A program made the position numbers and the translations under genes. From the NCBI GenBank assembly GCA_035268885.1, contig DATFKA010000012.1:1-64000 (forward strand): a DNA stretch of 64,000 nt, in the 5' to 3' direction. The stretch comes from DATFKA01 sp035268885. Its GTDB lineage: Bacteria > Bacteroidota > Bacteroidia > Chitinophagales > Saprospiraceae. Shown here piece after piece: positions 41,266 to 51,054 of this stretch; within the stretch, counting starts at the first letter, position 1; every line of letters begins with the position of its first letter. Below the pieces are notes generated by a model, which saw only the letters and a list, made by a program, of their open reading frames with translations, was not told the origin of the DNA and made no database searches.

Positions 41266-43677
41266 CTACTTTTCAACCAAAGCCAGGTCTAACACCTCCT
41301 GCATGGTATCTACATAATGGAAGCTCAGGCCTTTCAAATAATCCGGATTAATATCTTCGATGTGTTTTTGATTTGTTTGACACAGGATGATCTCCTTCAT
41401 TCCTGCCCGTTTGGCAGCCAGTATTTTTTCTTTGATGCCACCTACGGGAAGCACGCTACCCCGCAGGGTAATTTCGCCGGTCATCGCTAAACGCGGTTTC
41501 ACTTTTTTGCCGGAAAAGGCAGAAGCGAAGGCGGTAAGCATGGTGATGCCTGCCGAGGGGCCGTCCTTGGGGATTGCGCCCTCTGGAATGTGCACGTGGA
41601 TATCGGTCTTTGAAATATCTCCTATATCGACACCCAGAGACTCCGCATTCGCCTTGATAAAACTCAGGGCGGTAGTTGCCGATTCTTTCATAACATCTCC
41701 CAGGTTTCCGGTCAGGATGAGTTTCCCGCTGCCTTCACTTAGGCTAGTCTCCACGAACAGTATGGCTCCCCCGACCTGTGTCCAGGCCAGTCCTACGGCT
41801 ACCCCTGCCCGATCAATGGACTGATAGATATCTGGTGAAAAAGTGGTAGGCCCTAAGATGTCTGGTAAGTTATTTGGGTCAATCTTAGGATCGTAATCTG
41901 TCCCGATGGCCACTTTTTTAGCTACGTTACGCATAATGGCTGCGATCCGGCGATTCAGCGTCCGTACGCCCGATTCCCGGGTATAGGATTCAATAATTTT
42001 ACTGAGCACTCTTTTACCCAACTTCACCTGATTCTTCTTCAGGCCATGTTCTTCTAACTGTCGGTTGATTAGATGGCGACGCGCAATTTCTACCTTTTCC
42101 TCCAACGAATAACCACTGATCTCAATGACTTCCATCCGGTCCAGTAAAGCAGGCTGGATCGTGGAAAGAGAATTTGCCGTAGCAATAAATAAGACCCTGG
42201 ATAAATCGTATTCCTGCTCCAGATAGTTATCGTAAAAGGTGGTATTCTGCTCTGGATCTAATACTTCCAACAAGGCAGAGGAGGGGTCTCCCCGAAAATC
42301 ACGGCCTACTTTATCAATTTCATCCAGAATGAATACCGGATTAGAACTACCTGCCTTTTTCAAAGACTGTAATATGCGGCCGGCCATCGCGCCAATATAG
42401 GTACGACGGTGCCCGCGAATCTCTGACTCATCGTGTAAACCACCTAATGACATACGAATGAACTCCCGCTCCAGGGCCCGGGCAATAGATTTACCCAAAG
42501 AGGTTTTACCTACCCCCGGAGGGCCCACCAAACAAAGGATGGGGGCTTTCATATTCCCCTTCAGCTTTAGTACGGCCAGGTGCTCCAGGATGCGATCCTT
42601 CACCTTTTCCAGGCCAAAGTGATCTTCGTCCAGTACTTTTTTCACCTTTTTCAGGTCGAAGTTATCCTCGGTATAGGTTTCCCAGGGCAGATCCAGCATA
42701 AATTCCAAATAACTCAGGGTTATGGAATACTCTGCTACCTGTGGGTTCATTCGGCGCAGGCGATTGAGCTCTTTATCGAAGTACGCCCCAATTTCTTTGC
42801 TCCATTTTTTTTCCTTGGCACGCTCCGCCATTTTCTCAATGGCCTCCTGCTGAGGGTTTTGCCCCAACTCTTCCTGAATGGTTTTTAATTGTTGATTCAG
42901 GAAGTAGTCGCGCTGTTGCTTCTCTAAATCACCCCGGACTTTATTTTCAATCTTATCCCTTAACTCCAGCATACGGAGCATGGCATTCATTTCGATCAAT
43001 ACGGCCTCCGCTTTTTCGTTGAGGTCATTAATTTCCAGTATTCTTTGTTTGACTTCCGTTTTTTCACCCAGATTAGAAGCAATGAAATTAATCAGAAAAC
43101 CGGGGTCTTTAATACCGTCCAGCATGGTAGCCGCCTCCGAAGGGATATTGGGAGACATTTCGACAATTTGCTTCGATAAATCCAACATCGTAGCGATTTG
43201 GGTATCAAATTCGACATCCCCTTCTTTCGCCTGGAGTGCCGGTAGCAGGCGGACTTTGCCTTCTAAATATTCTGCATTTTCCAGGAGCGCCTCCAGCTCA
43301 AAACGATGGATTCCCCTAAGCACTGCCGTAGTCGTCCCATCCGGCATACGCAGAAATTTGATAATCCGCGCTGCCGTTCCAATTTTATATAAATCGCTAG
43401 CCGATGGGGATTCTACTTCCATATCTCGCTGAGAAATCACCCCAACGATCCGATCCCCGTTGTAAGCGGTACGGATCGCCTTGATAGACTTATCCCGGCC
43501 TACCGTAATCGGAATGACGATGCCTGGTAGTAAAACGGTATTTCGAAGCGCCAGTAAGGGTAAGACATCGGATATTTCCTGGCCATCTTTCCCTACGTCT
43601 TCATCTTCAAGTGAAATAATGGGAAAAACATCCTCGGCGTCCTCAAGTCCTTTATTAGAAAATAATTGATCAAACAT
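41266..43677 (-). CDS. lon: Endopeptidase La (Lon protease)
   Basis: ATP-dependent cytoplasmic protease degrading damaged and regulatory proteins. Domains in order: LON substrate-binding N-terminal domain (about residues 35-230), coiled-coil helices (about 230-340), AAA+ module with Walker A GPPGVGKTS (Lys391) and Walker B FILDEIDKVG, and the Lon-type proteolytic domain with catalytic Ser708 (KDGPSAGITM) and Lys751 (GGIKEKIL); the 43-residue spacing between the two equals that in E. coli Lon. 803 residues is typical. It follows topoisomerase IV B on the same strand after a hairpin. Confidence 0.97.
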   Translation of the reverse strand: MFDQLFSNKGLEDAEDVFPIISLEDEDVGKDGQEISDVLPLLALRNTVLLPGIVIPITVGRDKSIKAIRTAYNGDRIVGVISQRDMEVESPSASDLYKIGTAARIIKFLRMPDGTTTAVLRGIHRFELEALLENAEYLEGKVRLLPALQAKEGDVEFDTQIATMLDLSKQIVEMSPNIPSEAATMLDGIKDPGFLINFIASNLGEKTEVKQRILEINDLNEKAEAVLIEMNAMLRMLELRDKIENKVRGDLEKQQRDYFLNQQLKTIQEELGQNPQQEAIEKMAERAKEKKWSKEIGAYFDKELNRLRRMNPQVAEYSITLSYLEFMLDLPWETYTEDNFDLKKVKKVLDEDHFGLEKVKDRILEHLAVLKLKGNMKAPILCLVGPPGVGKTSLGKSIARALEREFIRMSLGGLHDESEIRGHRRTYIGAMAGRILQSLKKAGSSNPVFILDEIDKVGRDFRGDPSSALLEVLDPEQNTTFYDNYLEQEYDLSRVLFIATANSLSTIQPALLDRMEVIEISGYSLEEKVEIARRHLINRQLEEHGLKKNQVKLGKRVLSKIIESYTRESGVRTLNRRIAAIMRNVAKKVAIGTDYDPKIDPNNLPDILGPTTFSPDIYQSIDRAGVAVGLAWTQVGGAILFVETSLSEGSGKLILTGNLGDVMKESATTALSFIKANAESLGVDIGDISKTDIHVHIPEGAIPKDGPSAGITMLTAFASAFSGKKVKPRLAMTGEITLRGSVLPVGGIKEKILAAKRAGMKEIILCQTNQKHIEDINPDYLKGLSFHYVDTMQEVLDLALVEK

Positions 43678-43760
43678 ATATTATAAACCTCTTCCCGGTG
43701 GAGGGATTTTGTGAATAAATAGACAAACTGTCACCTGTTAAGGGGACAAACAATAAAATA

Positions 43761-43793
43761 AGCGTGACAATGATCATGCCACGCTATTTTTTT
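43761..43793. terminator. Terminator between topoisomerase IV B and lon genes
   Basis: AGCGTG (43761-43766) pairs with CACGCT (43780-43785), with an inner CA/TG and TGA/TCA extension. T-rich runs flank it on both strands. On the minus strand it ends the topoisomerase transcript. Confidence 0.7.
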
Positions 43794-43844
43794 GCTTGAC
43801 TTGCGTCAAAAAGGCAGTCTCAACACCGCCAAAACCTACACGAT

Positions 43845-45731
43845 TTAGCTCGCCGCTGCCATTTCTTCGACGGCATCGTCTTTTTCTACGCGCAGATTAT
43901 CGATAATAAAATCCTGGCGATCGGGTGTATTCTTACCCATATAGTATTTGAGTACGCTGTCGATGTCTGTATCTTCATTTAGTACTACGGGCTCCAGGCG
44001 GATATCTTTCCCTATGAAGTTTTCAAACTCATCGGGAGAGATTTCTCCCAGGCCTTTGAAGCGGGTAACCTCTGGCTTACCCCTCAGTTTTTTAATGGCT
44101 TCCTGCTTTTCCTTTTCAGAGTAGCAATAGAATTTTTTCTGTTTATCTCTCACGCGAAACAGGGGCGTCTCCAAAATATACAGGTGTCCCTGACGCACTA
44201 AATCCGGAAAAAATTGCAAAAAGAAAGTGAGTAATAACAATCGAATATGCATACCATCCACATCGGCGTCGGTGGCGATCACCACCCGCCCGTAGCGTAA
44301 ATCTTCCAGATCATCCTCAATATCCATCGCGTGTTGCAGTAGATTGAACTCTTCGTTTTCGTAAACGACTTTTTTAGTCAGGCTGTAACAATTCAGCGGT
44401 TTTCCGCGCAGGCTGAATACCGCCTGGGTATTCACGTCCCGTGCTTTGGTGATAGAACCACTGGCCGAATCTCCTTCTGTAATAAATAGGGTAGTCGCAT
44501 TTCGCACATCCTCGTCTACTTTACGCGTACTATCATTAAAATGATAGCGGCAATCCCGTAATTTCTTATTGTGCAAATTGGCGCGTTTAGCGCGTTTATT
44601 GGCCAATTTTTTGATGCCGGCGATCTCTTTGCGCTCCCGCTCGGATTGCATAATACGCTTCTCCAGCGCCCGGGCCGTCTCTTCGTTGCGGTGTAAGAAG
44701 TTATTGATCTTCTCTTTTACCCGCTTACCAATAAAGGTACGAATGGTCTCCCCGTCGGGTGCCATGTGGGTAGAGCCCAACTTGGTTTTGGTTTGCGATT
44801 CGAAGACCGGCTCCTCCACCCGCACACTAACCGCCGCCACTACGGAAGAAAGAATATCTTTGCGATCAAAATTCTTAGTGGAGAAATACTCCTGAATGCC
44901 CGCGACCAGCCCCGCTCTAAAAGCGTGGAGGTGGGTTCCTCCCTGGGTGGTATTCTGTCCATTAACGAAAGAGTGGTAATTCTCCCCGTAATGACTACCG
45001 TGGCTAAGGGCAAACTCCAGATCCTCATCGACTTTAAAGTGAATAATCGGATAGCGTAGGTTTTCTGATTTGGCCTTTTTCTCCAGCAGGTCCAACAGAC
45101 CATTTTTGGAGAAGAGCACCTTATCATTAAAATGTAGCTTCAGACCGGAGTTGAGGAAGGCGTAATTCCACAATTGATTCTCCATGTAATCCTTACGGAA
45201 CTTGTATTGCTTAAAAATCGAAGTATCGGGCCGGAAGTAAACGATAGTACCATTAGGCTCATCGCTCTTCTTTACTTTATGATCCTTGATCAGGTCGCCC
45301 CTCTCAAATTCGGCAACCTTCATTTTCCCATCCCGGATGGACTCTACCCGAAAATATTCGGATAGGGCATTCACTGCTTTGGTTCCTACCCCATTGAGAC
45401 CTACCGACTTTTTGAAGGCTTTGGAATCATACTTACCTCCGGTGTTTATCTTAGACACACAGTCTACTACCTTCCCTAGGGGAATGCCCCGACCGTAGTC
45501 TCTCACACTTACTTCTCCCTCCTCAGAAACGTCAATTTCTATTTTTTTGCCATAGCCCATAACGAACTCATCGATGGAGTTGTCCAAGACCTCCTTTAAC
45601 AGGATATAGATACCATCATCGGGAGAAGCACCGTCGCCCAATTTACCGATATACATACCCGGACGCATACGAATGTGCTCCTTCCAGTCTAAGGATCGGA
45701 TGTTATCTTCCGTATAATTAACCTCTGCCAT
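43845..45731 (-). CDS. parE: DNA topoisomerase IV subunit B (GyrB/ParE family)
   Basis: ATPase subunit of a type IIA topoisomerase that unlinks daughter chromosomes. The GHKL ATPase site includes KEVLDNSIDEF (Asn), RDYGRGIPLGKV and the GVGTKAVNALSE loop; the TOPRIM domain has LFITEGDSASG and DADVDGMHIRLLLLTFFLQ. The start at 45731 (MAEVNYTEDNIRSLDWKEHIRMRPGMYIG) is the family-type N-terminus; an in-frame start at 45797 would add an unlikely 22-residue extension. It has about 628 residues, shorter than most GyrB, fitting ParE. No parC partner is in the window. A strong promoter lies 120 bases upstream. Confidence 0.92.
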   Translation of the reverse strand: MAEVNYTEDNIRSLDWKEHIRMRPGMYIGKLGDGASPDDGIYILLKEVLDNSIDEFVMGYGKKIEIDVSEEGEVSVRDYGRGIPLGKVVDCVSKINTGGKYDSKAFKKSVGLNGVGTKAVNALSEYFRVESIRDGKMKVAEFERGDLIKDHKVKKSDEPNGTIVYFRPDTSIFKQYKFRKDYMENQLWNYAFLNSGLKLHFNDKVLFSKNGLLDLLEKKAKSENLRYPIIHFKVDEDLEFALSHGSHYGENYHSFVNGQNTTQGGTHLHAFRAGLVAGIQEYFSTKNFDRKDILSSVVAAVSVRVEEPVFESQTKTKLGSTHMAPDGETIRTFIGKRVKEKINNFLHRNEETARALEKRIMQSERERKEIAGIKKLANKRAKRANLHNKKLRDCRYHFNDSTRKVDEDVRNATTLFITEGDSASGSITKARDVNTQAVFSLRGKPLNCYSLTKKVVYENEEFNLLQHAMDIEDDLEDLRYGRVVIATDADVDGMHIRLLLLTFFLQFFPDLVRQGHLYILETPLFRVRDKQKKFYCYSEKEKQEAIKKLRGKPEVTRFKGLGEISPDEFENFIGKDIRLEPVVLNEDTDIDSVLKYYMGKNTPDRQDFIIDNLRVEKDDAVEEMAAAS

Positions 45732-45850
45732 TTGAGTACTATTATTGATTTGGTGAATTAGCCGCAGAATTTTCTCAACATTTTTTCCAAAAAACACTTA
45801 ACTTAATAGAGTAATGTTGAAACGCTGCACGACAGACTATCGACATCCTA

Positions 45851-45881
45851 CAAATATAAACAAAGGCCTTTAATAAACAAA
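45851..45881 (-). promoter_or_regulatory. Promoter of the topoisomerase IV B gene
   Basis: On the minus strand TTTG (45881-45878), 19 bases, TATATTTG (45858-45851): a perfect match to the Bacteroidota housekeeping consensus. The transcript would start about 45844, giving a leader of roughly 110 bases. Confidence 0.72.
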
Positions 45882-45930
45882 TTGTTTAGAAAACTAATTG
45901 GAAAAGTCACCATTATATCGCCACCCAGCT

Positions 45931-46413
45931 ATGCGCCTGCTCAAGAAGGCCATCCTTCGCGAAATCTATTTCCAGATTGTTGCGACGGGTTTGCTTCTGC
46001 TTTTCGGGCTTACCCTGATGCTACTACAGCTCAATGGTAGTGTTTTCCTGAGTATTATTGGCCTGGGCGCCATGATGATTAGTGCTTACCTAATTTACCG
46101 AAGTGTGCCGGCCCTTGATCTGGAGACCAATCCGCTCTATCGCACCCTGGTCGACGAGCCGCAAGACGTTGTCTGGATTTATTCGATGATGACGCAGCGT
46201 ATGCCCTTTGGCCTCGAAATGTTTAAAGTAGGGGTGGTCTATATTTATCTTAAAGACGGTAGTCACCATTCCGTTTCTGTTCCGGTTCGCAAGCTAAAAC
46301 TGATCTGTAAATTCCTGGGCAGATTGCTACCTCAAGCCTCTGTGGGGTATACCGAAGAGCGCGCTCAGCAATTCGAGTTTAATCCCGAATTACTAAAGCG
46401 AAAACGCAAGTAA
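45931..46413 (+). CDS. Small membrane protein of unknown function
   Basis: A 160-residue protein with two adjacent hydrophobic helices near the N-terminus (FQIVATGLLLLFGLTLMLL and FLSIIGLGAMMISAYLIY) and a C-terminal soluble part with basic end (LLKRKRK). No family recognised. ATG at 45931 (MRLLKKAILREIYF) is preferred to an in-frame TTG at 45898, which lies against the divergent parE promoter. Convergent with the DUF4349 gene, stop to stop 6 bp. Confidence 0.62.
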   Translation: MRLLKKAILREIYFQIVATGLLLLFGLTLMLLQLNGSVFLSIIGLGAMMISAYLIYRSVPALDLETNPLYRTLVDEPQDVVWIYSMMTQRMPFGLEMFKVGVVYIYLKDGSHHSVSVPVRKLKLICKFLGRLLPQASVGYTEERAQQFEFNPELLKRKRK

Positions 46414-46419
46414 GCAACT

Positions 46420-47094
46420 CTAATTTCGTACAAAGAGCCACTTAACCGCCTCGTAAACGCCCAGCCCTATGTACCCCAAAACCCCTGGCTTTTTGCGCTC
46501 CTTAATCTGTACGGTGATGGTGGAATACTCCTCGAGATGATCCATACGATTCATGCGGCCTTTGAGCAAGTCAATTGTCTCATTGAGTCGCTCCAGTTCC
46601 CTTTCTACCTTCAGGGCCGCTTCTACGTTTTCCGCTTTCGCCAAAAGCTCCAGGTAGCGATCGCGGGCTTTCTGGGAATTTTCCAGGCGAATTTGATAAT
46701 CGAGGTACTGTTCGGTCACATCTTGCCCGGAGACACTACGGTTTTGGACTTTACCCAAAGATGAGATTTCCTGCAGTGCCGCCTCCAATTGTCCGCTTTT
46801 GACCCGGATTACAGCCCGGCTCGTTCCCAACTCCTGTGCGTAGCCCTCGTACCGCTCCGCAATGCGCCCCAGCGCCTTTCCCGTCGAATCCGGTTGCTCC
46901 ACAGCCAGGGTTAAATCAGCCGAATAAAGCACTTTGCGTTGTGCTACTTCAGCTTCCGACGAATTAACCTCCAGTGCGGCGGTCTTTTGGTCCTGTTCAA
47001 AGGACCGTACCTCAGCGTATTTTCGGCTTCCACTGCAACTCACCAACACCAGCAGTAAACTGAGCAAGACGAAATAGGGGAGTGTCGTTTTCAT
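46420..47094 (-). CDS. DUF4349 family lipoprotein
   Basis: A 224-residue exported protein; the leader ends in LVSCSGS, a lipobox. The start at 47094 (MKTTLPYFVLL) gives the proper leader; the frame is open 15 codons further upstream. The DUF4349 core contains VLYSADLTLAVEQPD, RVKSGQLEAALQEISSLGKV and TEQYLDYQIRLENSQKARDRYLELL, then a coiled-coil (about 140-190, LKVERELERLNETIDLLKGRM). There is a short hydrophobic end (VLGYIGLGVYEAVKWLFV) that may insert in the membrane. Function unknown. Confidence 0.85.
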   Translation of the reverse strand: MKTTLPYFVLLSLLLVLVSCSGSRKYAEVRSFEQDQKTAALEVNSSEAEVAQRKVLYSADLTLAVEQPDSTGKALGRIAERYEGYAQELGTSRAVIRVKSGQLEAALQEISSLGKVQNRSVSGQDVTEQYLDYQIRLENSQKARDRYLELLAKAENVEAALKVERELERLNETIDLLKGRMNRMDHLEEYSTITVQIKERKKPGVLGYIGLGVYEAVKWLFVRN

Positions 47095-47286
47095 AATTGA
47101 TTGTTTCTTCCTTAAACGCCAAATCGATAAATATAGCATAAGTGCTCCAAAATAAATAGATCCAACTGACCTGTTCCGGATTATTTACGCTCCGGACAAC
47201 AGCTATCCCTCGAAAAACGTTAATATTGCTACTTCGGCAATCTCATTGTCGAAATGACCATTGAAAGGATTAAAAGATTGAAATAG

Positions 47287-49545
47287 ATGAGAACATTATT
47301 GCTGTCTCTAATAACTTGTTTTGTTTTTACCAGCCTACCCGCCCAAAATCCACTGCGCGTGGAAGATATCTGGTCGCGGGGGGTCTTTAACGCCAAATCC
47401 GTACCGGGCTTTAATTTCCTAAAGGACGGACGACACTACACGCGTTTGGAGAATAATCAAATCGTGGAGTATGACCTGACCACCGGTCGACCCACCCGCA
47501 CCATCTTCCAGGGCCAGGCCAATCCGACGGCCGGCTTTAATGGACAGATCAGCTCCTACACCTTTAATGCTGATGAAAGTAAGATCCTGATCACCAGTCA
47601 GGAGGAAGCCATTTACCGCCGCTCGCGCAAGGCCTATTATTTCATCTACGACCGGGACGAGCAGAGCATGACGCCCGTTTTTCCGGAAGGTAAACACAGC
47701 TACGCTACCCTGAACCCCCAGGCCGACAAAGTTGCTTTTGTCTACCAAAACAACCTTTATTACAAAGACCTCAATAACAATGAAATTGTACCAGTCACCA
47801 CCGACGGCGCCATTAATGAGATCATCAATGGTACCACCGACTGGGTATACGAAGAAGAGTTAGGTTTTGTGAAAGGATTTGAATGGTCACCAGACGGTAA
47901 GAAACTGGCCTATTACCGTTTTGACGAAAGTCAGGTCAAAGAATTTACGATGACCAACTACCGCGATGAAGGCTATCCGGAATACGTCACCTTTAAGTAC
48001 CCAAAAGTCGGCGAAAAGAACTCCGACGTAAGTGTCCACGTCTACGATTTAGCGCAGGGTAAAGTGCTCATGAGCGGTGCTACCGACGAGCAATGGGAAT
48101 ACATTCCACGCATCCAGTGGACAACGGAAAGGAATGAACTCGTAGTCTTTTTTATGAATCGCCACCAGAATCACCTGGTATTACAGTTGTGGAATACGGA
48201 CAGCGAGCAGAAATCTACCATGCTCGAAGAAAAAAATAAATACTACGTCGACATTCACGACAATTTGACCTTCCTGCAAGACGGGGAGCGCTTTGTTTGG
48301 ACCAGCGAAAAAGACGGCTGGAATCACGTTTATCTCTATAATAAGTCAGGCGCAGAATTAGCCCAATTGACCAAAGGGAAATGGGACGTAACCAGTTTTT
48401 ACGGAGTTGAGGAAGCCAGGGAGCTGATTTATTTCCAGGCAGCCACCAAGAATCCCATGGAGCGGGAGATTTTGCAGGTGGGTCTGGATGGTCGCGGCCA
48501 AAAAACGGTCGTGGATCAGCCCGGCTACAGCAGCGCGCAGTTTAGCAGTACCTTTGACTACTACGTGCTCAACCAATCAGATATCAATACGCCTTCCACT
48601 TATACCGTCTATAACCGGGCGGGAGAAAAAGTACGCCTGATCGAAGATAATCGCGATCTAAAAATGAAACTCAAGCAACACGGGGTGCAGGATGCGGAGT
48701 TTTTCAGTTTTAAAACGGAAGACCGAGTAGAACTGAACGGCTATATGATCAAACCCAAAAACATGATGCCCAATGTAAAGTATCCGGTATTTATGTTCCT
48801 CTACGGCGGTCCGGGTAGCCAGCAGGTACTAGACAACTGGCGGGGTACGCGCTTTGTCTGGTTGCAAATGCTTGCGCAGCAGGGCTTTGTAGTGGCCGTG
48901 GTCGATAATCGGGGAACGGGCGCGCGCGGTGAAGAATTCAAAAAAATGACCTACCTGGAGCTCGGTAAATACGAAACCGAAGACCAGATCGAGGCGGCAC
49001 GCTACCTGGGTAGCCTCGACTATACCGACGCTTCGCGAATTGGTATTTTTGGCTGGAGCTACGGAGGCTATATGTCCAGCCTGTGTATCCTGAAAGGAAA
49101 CGATGTTTTCAAATCTGCCATTGCCGTAGCGCCGGTTACCAACTGGAAATGGTACGATACCATATACACCGAGCGCTATATGCAGACCGAAGAAGAAAAC
49201 CCGGATGGCTACCGTGATAATTCCCCGGTTTACTTTGCGGATCGCCTGCGCGGAGACTATTTATTGGTACACGGATTGGGCGATGATAATGTCCATTTTC
49301 AGCACACGGCCGAGATGGCCAATGCGCTCGTTAGTGCCAATAAGCAGTTTGACACCTATTTCTACCCGAACCGCAATCACGGTATCTACGGAGATAACGC
49401 CCGACTGCACCTGTACACCAAGATGACAAACTTTATCATGGAAAGTCTGCATCGGCCCCTGCCAGCCGGAAAAAGCAAGACCGTCTCTCCTGATCAACTA
49501 CGGAAGATGGCACCGGGTAAACGTTTTAATCGGTCGAAGAACTAA
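47287..49545 (+). CDS. Dipeptidyl peptidase IV (S9B family)
   Basis: Exported serine exopeptidase removing N-terminal X-Pro dipeptides. A signal peptide (LLLSLITCFVFTSLPAQ) is present. The beta-propeller carries the substrate-amine-binding Glu motif DWVYEEELG (Trp186, Glu189-191), specific to DPP IV. The alpha/beta-hydrolase domain has nucleophile Ser591 in GWSYGGY, Asp666/667 in GLGDDNVHFQ, and His698 in NRNHGIYG. 752 residues is typical. It may supply peptides to the cell. The MltG gene follows 14 bp downstream. Confidence 0.95.
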   Translation: MRTLLLSLITCFVFTSLPAQNPLRVEDIWSRGVFNAKSVPGFNFLKDGRHYTRLENNQIVEYDLTTGRPTRTIFQGQANPTAGFNGQISSYTFNADESKILITSQEEAIYRRSRKAYYFIYDRDEQSMTPVFPEGKHSYATLNPQADKVAFVYQNNLYYKDLNNNEIVPVTTDGAINEIINGTTDWVYEEELGFVKGFEWSPDGKKLAYYRFDESQVKEFTMTNYRDEGYPEYVTFKYPKVGEKNSDVSVHVYDLAQGKVLMSGATDEQWEYIPRIQWTTERNELVVFFMNRHQNHLVLQLWNTDSEQKSTMLEEKNKYYVDIHDNLTFLQDGERFVWTSEKDGWNHVYLYNKSGAELAQLTKGKWDVTSFYGVEEARELIYFQAATKNPMEREILQVGLDGRGQKTVVDQPGYSSAQFSSTFDYYVLNQSDINTPSTYTVYNRAGEKVRLIEDNRDLKMKLKQHGVQDAEFFSFKTEDRVELNGYMIKPKNMMPNVKYPVFMFLYGGPGSQQVLDNWRGTRFVWLQMLAQQGFVVAVVDNRGTGARGEEFKKMTYLELGKYETEDQIEAARYLGSLDYTDASRIGIFGWSYGGYMSSLCILKGNDVFKSAIAVAPVTNWKWYDTIYTERYMQTEEENPDGYRDNSPVYFADRLRGDYLLVHGLGDDNVHFQHTAEMANALVSANKQFDTYFYPNRNHGIYGDNARLHLYTKMTNFIMESLHRPLPAGKSKTVSPDQLRKMAPGKRFNRSKN

Positions 49546-49558
49546 TACCGCAAAAAAG

Positions 49559-50602
49559 ATGAAATTAATCAGAGTAGGATTAGCCTTGCTATTCGTAGCC
49601 GCTCTTGCTATTAGCGGTGCGGCCTTCTGGCTGCAACGCACGATGAACCGGCCCCTTACCCACGATCAGCCTGGGGAGTATATTACCGTTGAGCGGGGTA
49701 GTACCCCCGATCAGGTCATGGCCCAATTGAAGTCAGTAGGAATTATTCACTCCCCCCTGGCGGTAAAAATCTACCTCCGCACGGTGGGCGAAGCGCAGAA
49801 TATCCAGGCCGGGGAATACCAGTTCCCCTCCCCGATTAGCGCAGTGGAAGTATTGGATTTATTAAAAAAAGGACGGGAGCGCTCTGCCCGACTGACCATT
49901 CCAGAGGGCTGGACACGCTTTGAAATCGCCGGTCGTATCGCCAATGATTTTCCCGTCGAACCAAGTATCAGCAAAGCCGAGGTACTGCGTCTGATGAACG
50001 ACGTCTCGCTGATTGAGGATTTTGATCCCAATTCGAAAAACCTGGAAGGATACCTGTATCCCACGACCTACGAATTCACCATGGGTACCCCCGCCGAAGA
50101 GATTGTTAAAAAGATGGTAGCCCAGTTTAAGGCCGTCTGGGAGCCCGGCTGGACAAAAAGAGCCCGGGAACTGGGCAGAACGCCTCAGGAAATTGTCACC
50201 ATTGCCAGTCTGATCGAAAACGAATCTAAATTTGATGCAGAACGAAAGCGCGTTGCTTCGGTGATTTACAATCGCCTGGATCGGGGAATGGCCCTGGGCA
50301 TTGATGCAACCAACGTCTACATTGCCAAACTGCTCGGCCGCTGGGACGGTATACTACATAAAAGCGACCTGGAGATCGATCACCCCTACAATACGCGCAA
50401 GGTAATGGGATTGCCACCGGGGCCCATTTCTTCGGCAAGCCGCTCTGCTTTCGAAGCGGCGCTTTATCCCGAGCAGAGTGATTATTTATTTTACGTTCTG
50501 GACGTTGATCGCAACGACGGCTCGCATAACTTCTATGAAACCGCGGCAGGATTTGCCCAGGGGAAGGCCAAATACCAACGCTGGTTGGCCAGGCAACGCT
50601 AA
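49559..50602 (+). CDS. mltG: Endolytic murein transglycosylase MltG
   Basis: Cleaves nascent peptidoglycan strands and so fixes their length, anchored in the inner membrane. There is one N-terminal transmembrane helix (VGLALLFVAALAISGAAFWL) followed by a LysM-like part (about residues 40-110) and the YceG domain with the catalytic glutamate region LIENESKFDAERKRVASV (Glu220/222) and a C-terminal GPISSASRSAFEAALYP segment. 347 residues matches the family. It is the second gene of a set DPP IV-mltG-GNAT-ybjQ on one strand. Confidence 0.95.
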   Translation: MKLIRVGLALLFVAALAISGAAFWLQRTMNRPLTHDQPGEYITVERGSTPDQVMAQLKSVGIIHSPLAVKIYLRTVGEAQNIQAGEYQFPSPISAVEVLDLLKKGRERSARLTIPEGWTRFEIAGRIANDFPVEPSISKAEVLRLMNDVSLIEDFDPNSKNLEGYLYPTTYEFTMGTPAEEIVKKMVAQFKAVWEPGWTKRARELGRTPQEIVTIASLIENESKFDAERKRVASVIYNRLDRGMALGIDATNVYIAKLLGRWDGILHKSDLEIDHPYNTRKVMGLPPGPISSASRSAFEAALYPEQSDYLFYVLDVDRNDGSHNFYETAAGFAQGKAKYQRWLARQR

Positions 50603-50607
50603 GCTAA

Positions 50608-51015
50608 ATGGTACAGATTAAACGCATTGATGGCCGGGATACCTGGCCGATTCGGCATCAGGTGATGTGGCCAGATAAACCCCTGGCGTACATTAAGCTC
50701 CCGGAAGATGCCCGGGGCCTGCACTTTGGTCTCTTTGTTCAGGAGCACCTGGTGAGTGTAGTCTCTCTTTTCGTAAGCGGAAAAACGGCACAATTCCGAA
50801 AATTTGCTACCTTAGAAACTGAACAGGGCAAGGGGTATGGCAGCCAATTACTCCAGGGTGTATTTCAAGTCGCCAAAGAGCAGGGCGTAGAACGTATCTG
50901 GTGTAATGCCCGCGCCTCTAAAGTGGCCTTTTATAGTCGATTTGGCTTACAGGCCACTGAAAAGACTTTTACCAAAGGCGGTATCAAATACGTAATTTTG
51001 AACGCCCCCCTTTAA
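50608..51015 (+). CDS. GNAT family N-acetyltransferase
   Basis: A 135-residue acyl-CoA-dependent acetyltransferase. The acetyl-CoA-binding motif is GKGYGSQLLQGVFQVAKEQGVERIWCNARASKVAFYSRF, read from residue 73 on (in full: strand, P-loop-like Gly-Lys-Gly-Tyr-Gly, helix). The N-terminal half holds FVQEHLVSVVSLFV. The substrate is unknown. It follows mltG by 5 bp and probably belongs to the same transcript. Confidence 0.88.
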   Translation: MVQIKRIDGRDTWPIRHQVMWPDKPLAYIKLPEDARGLHFGLFVQEHLVSVVSLFVSGKTAQFRKFATLETEQGKGYGSQLLQGVFQVAKEQGVERIWCNARASKVAFYSRFGLQATEKTFTKGGIKYVILNAPL

Positions 51016-51052
51016 CCTTTTTACTTTAACCTTCTTACTTTAACCTTTTCAC
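51011..51052 (+). repeat. Three tandem 14 bp repeats directly before the ybjQ start codon
   Basis: Units TTTAACCTTTTTAC (51011-51024), TTTAACCTTCTTAC (51025-51038) and TTTAACCTTTTCAC (51039-51052) are contiguous and end 2 bases before the ATG at 51055; the first overlaps the GNAT stop codon. There is no purine-rich ribosome-binding site here. Confidence 0.8.
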
Positions 51053-51054
51053 CT

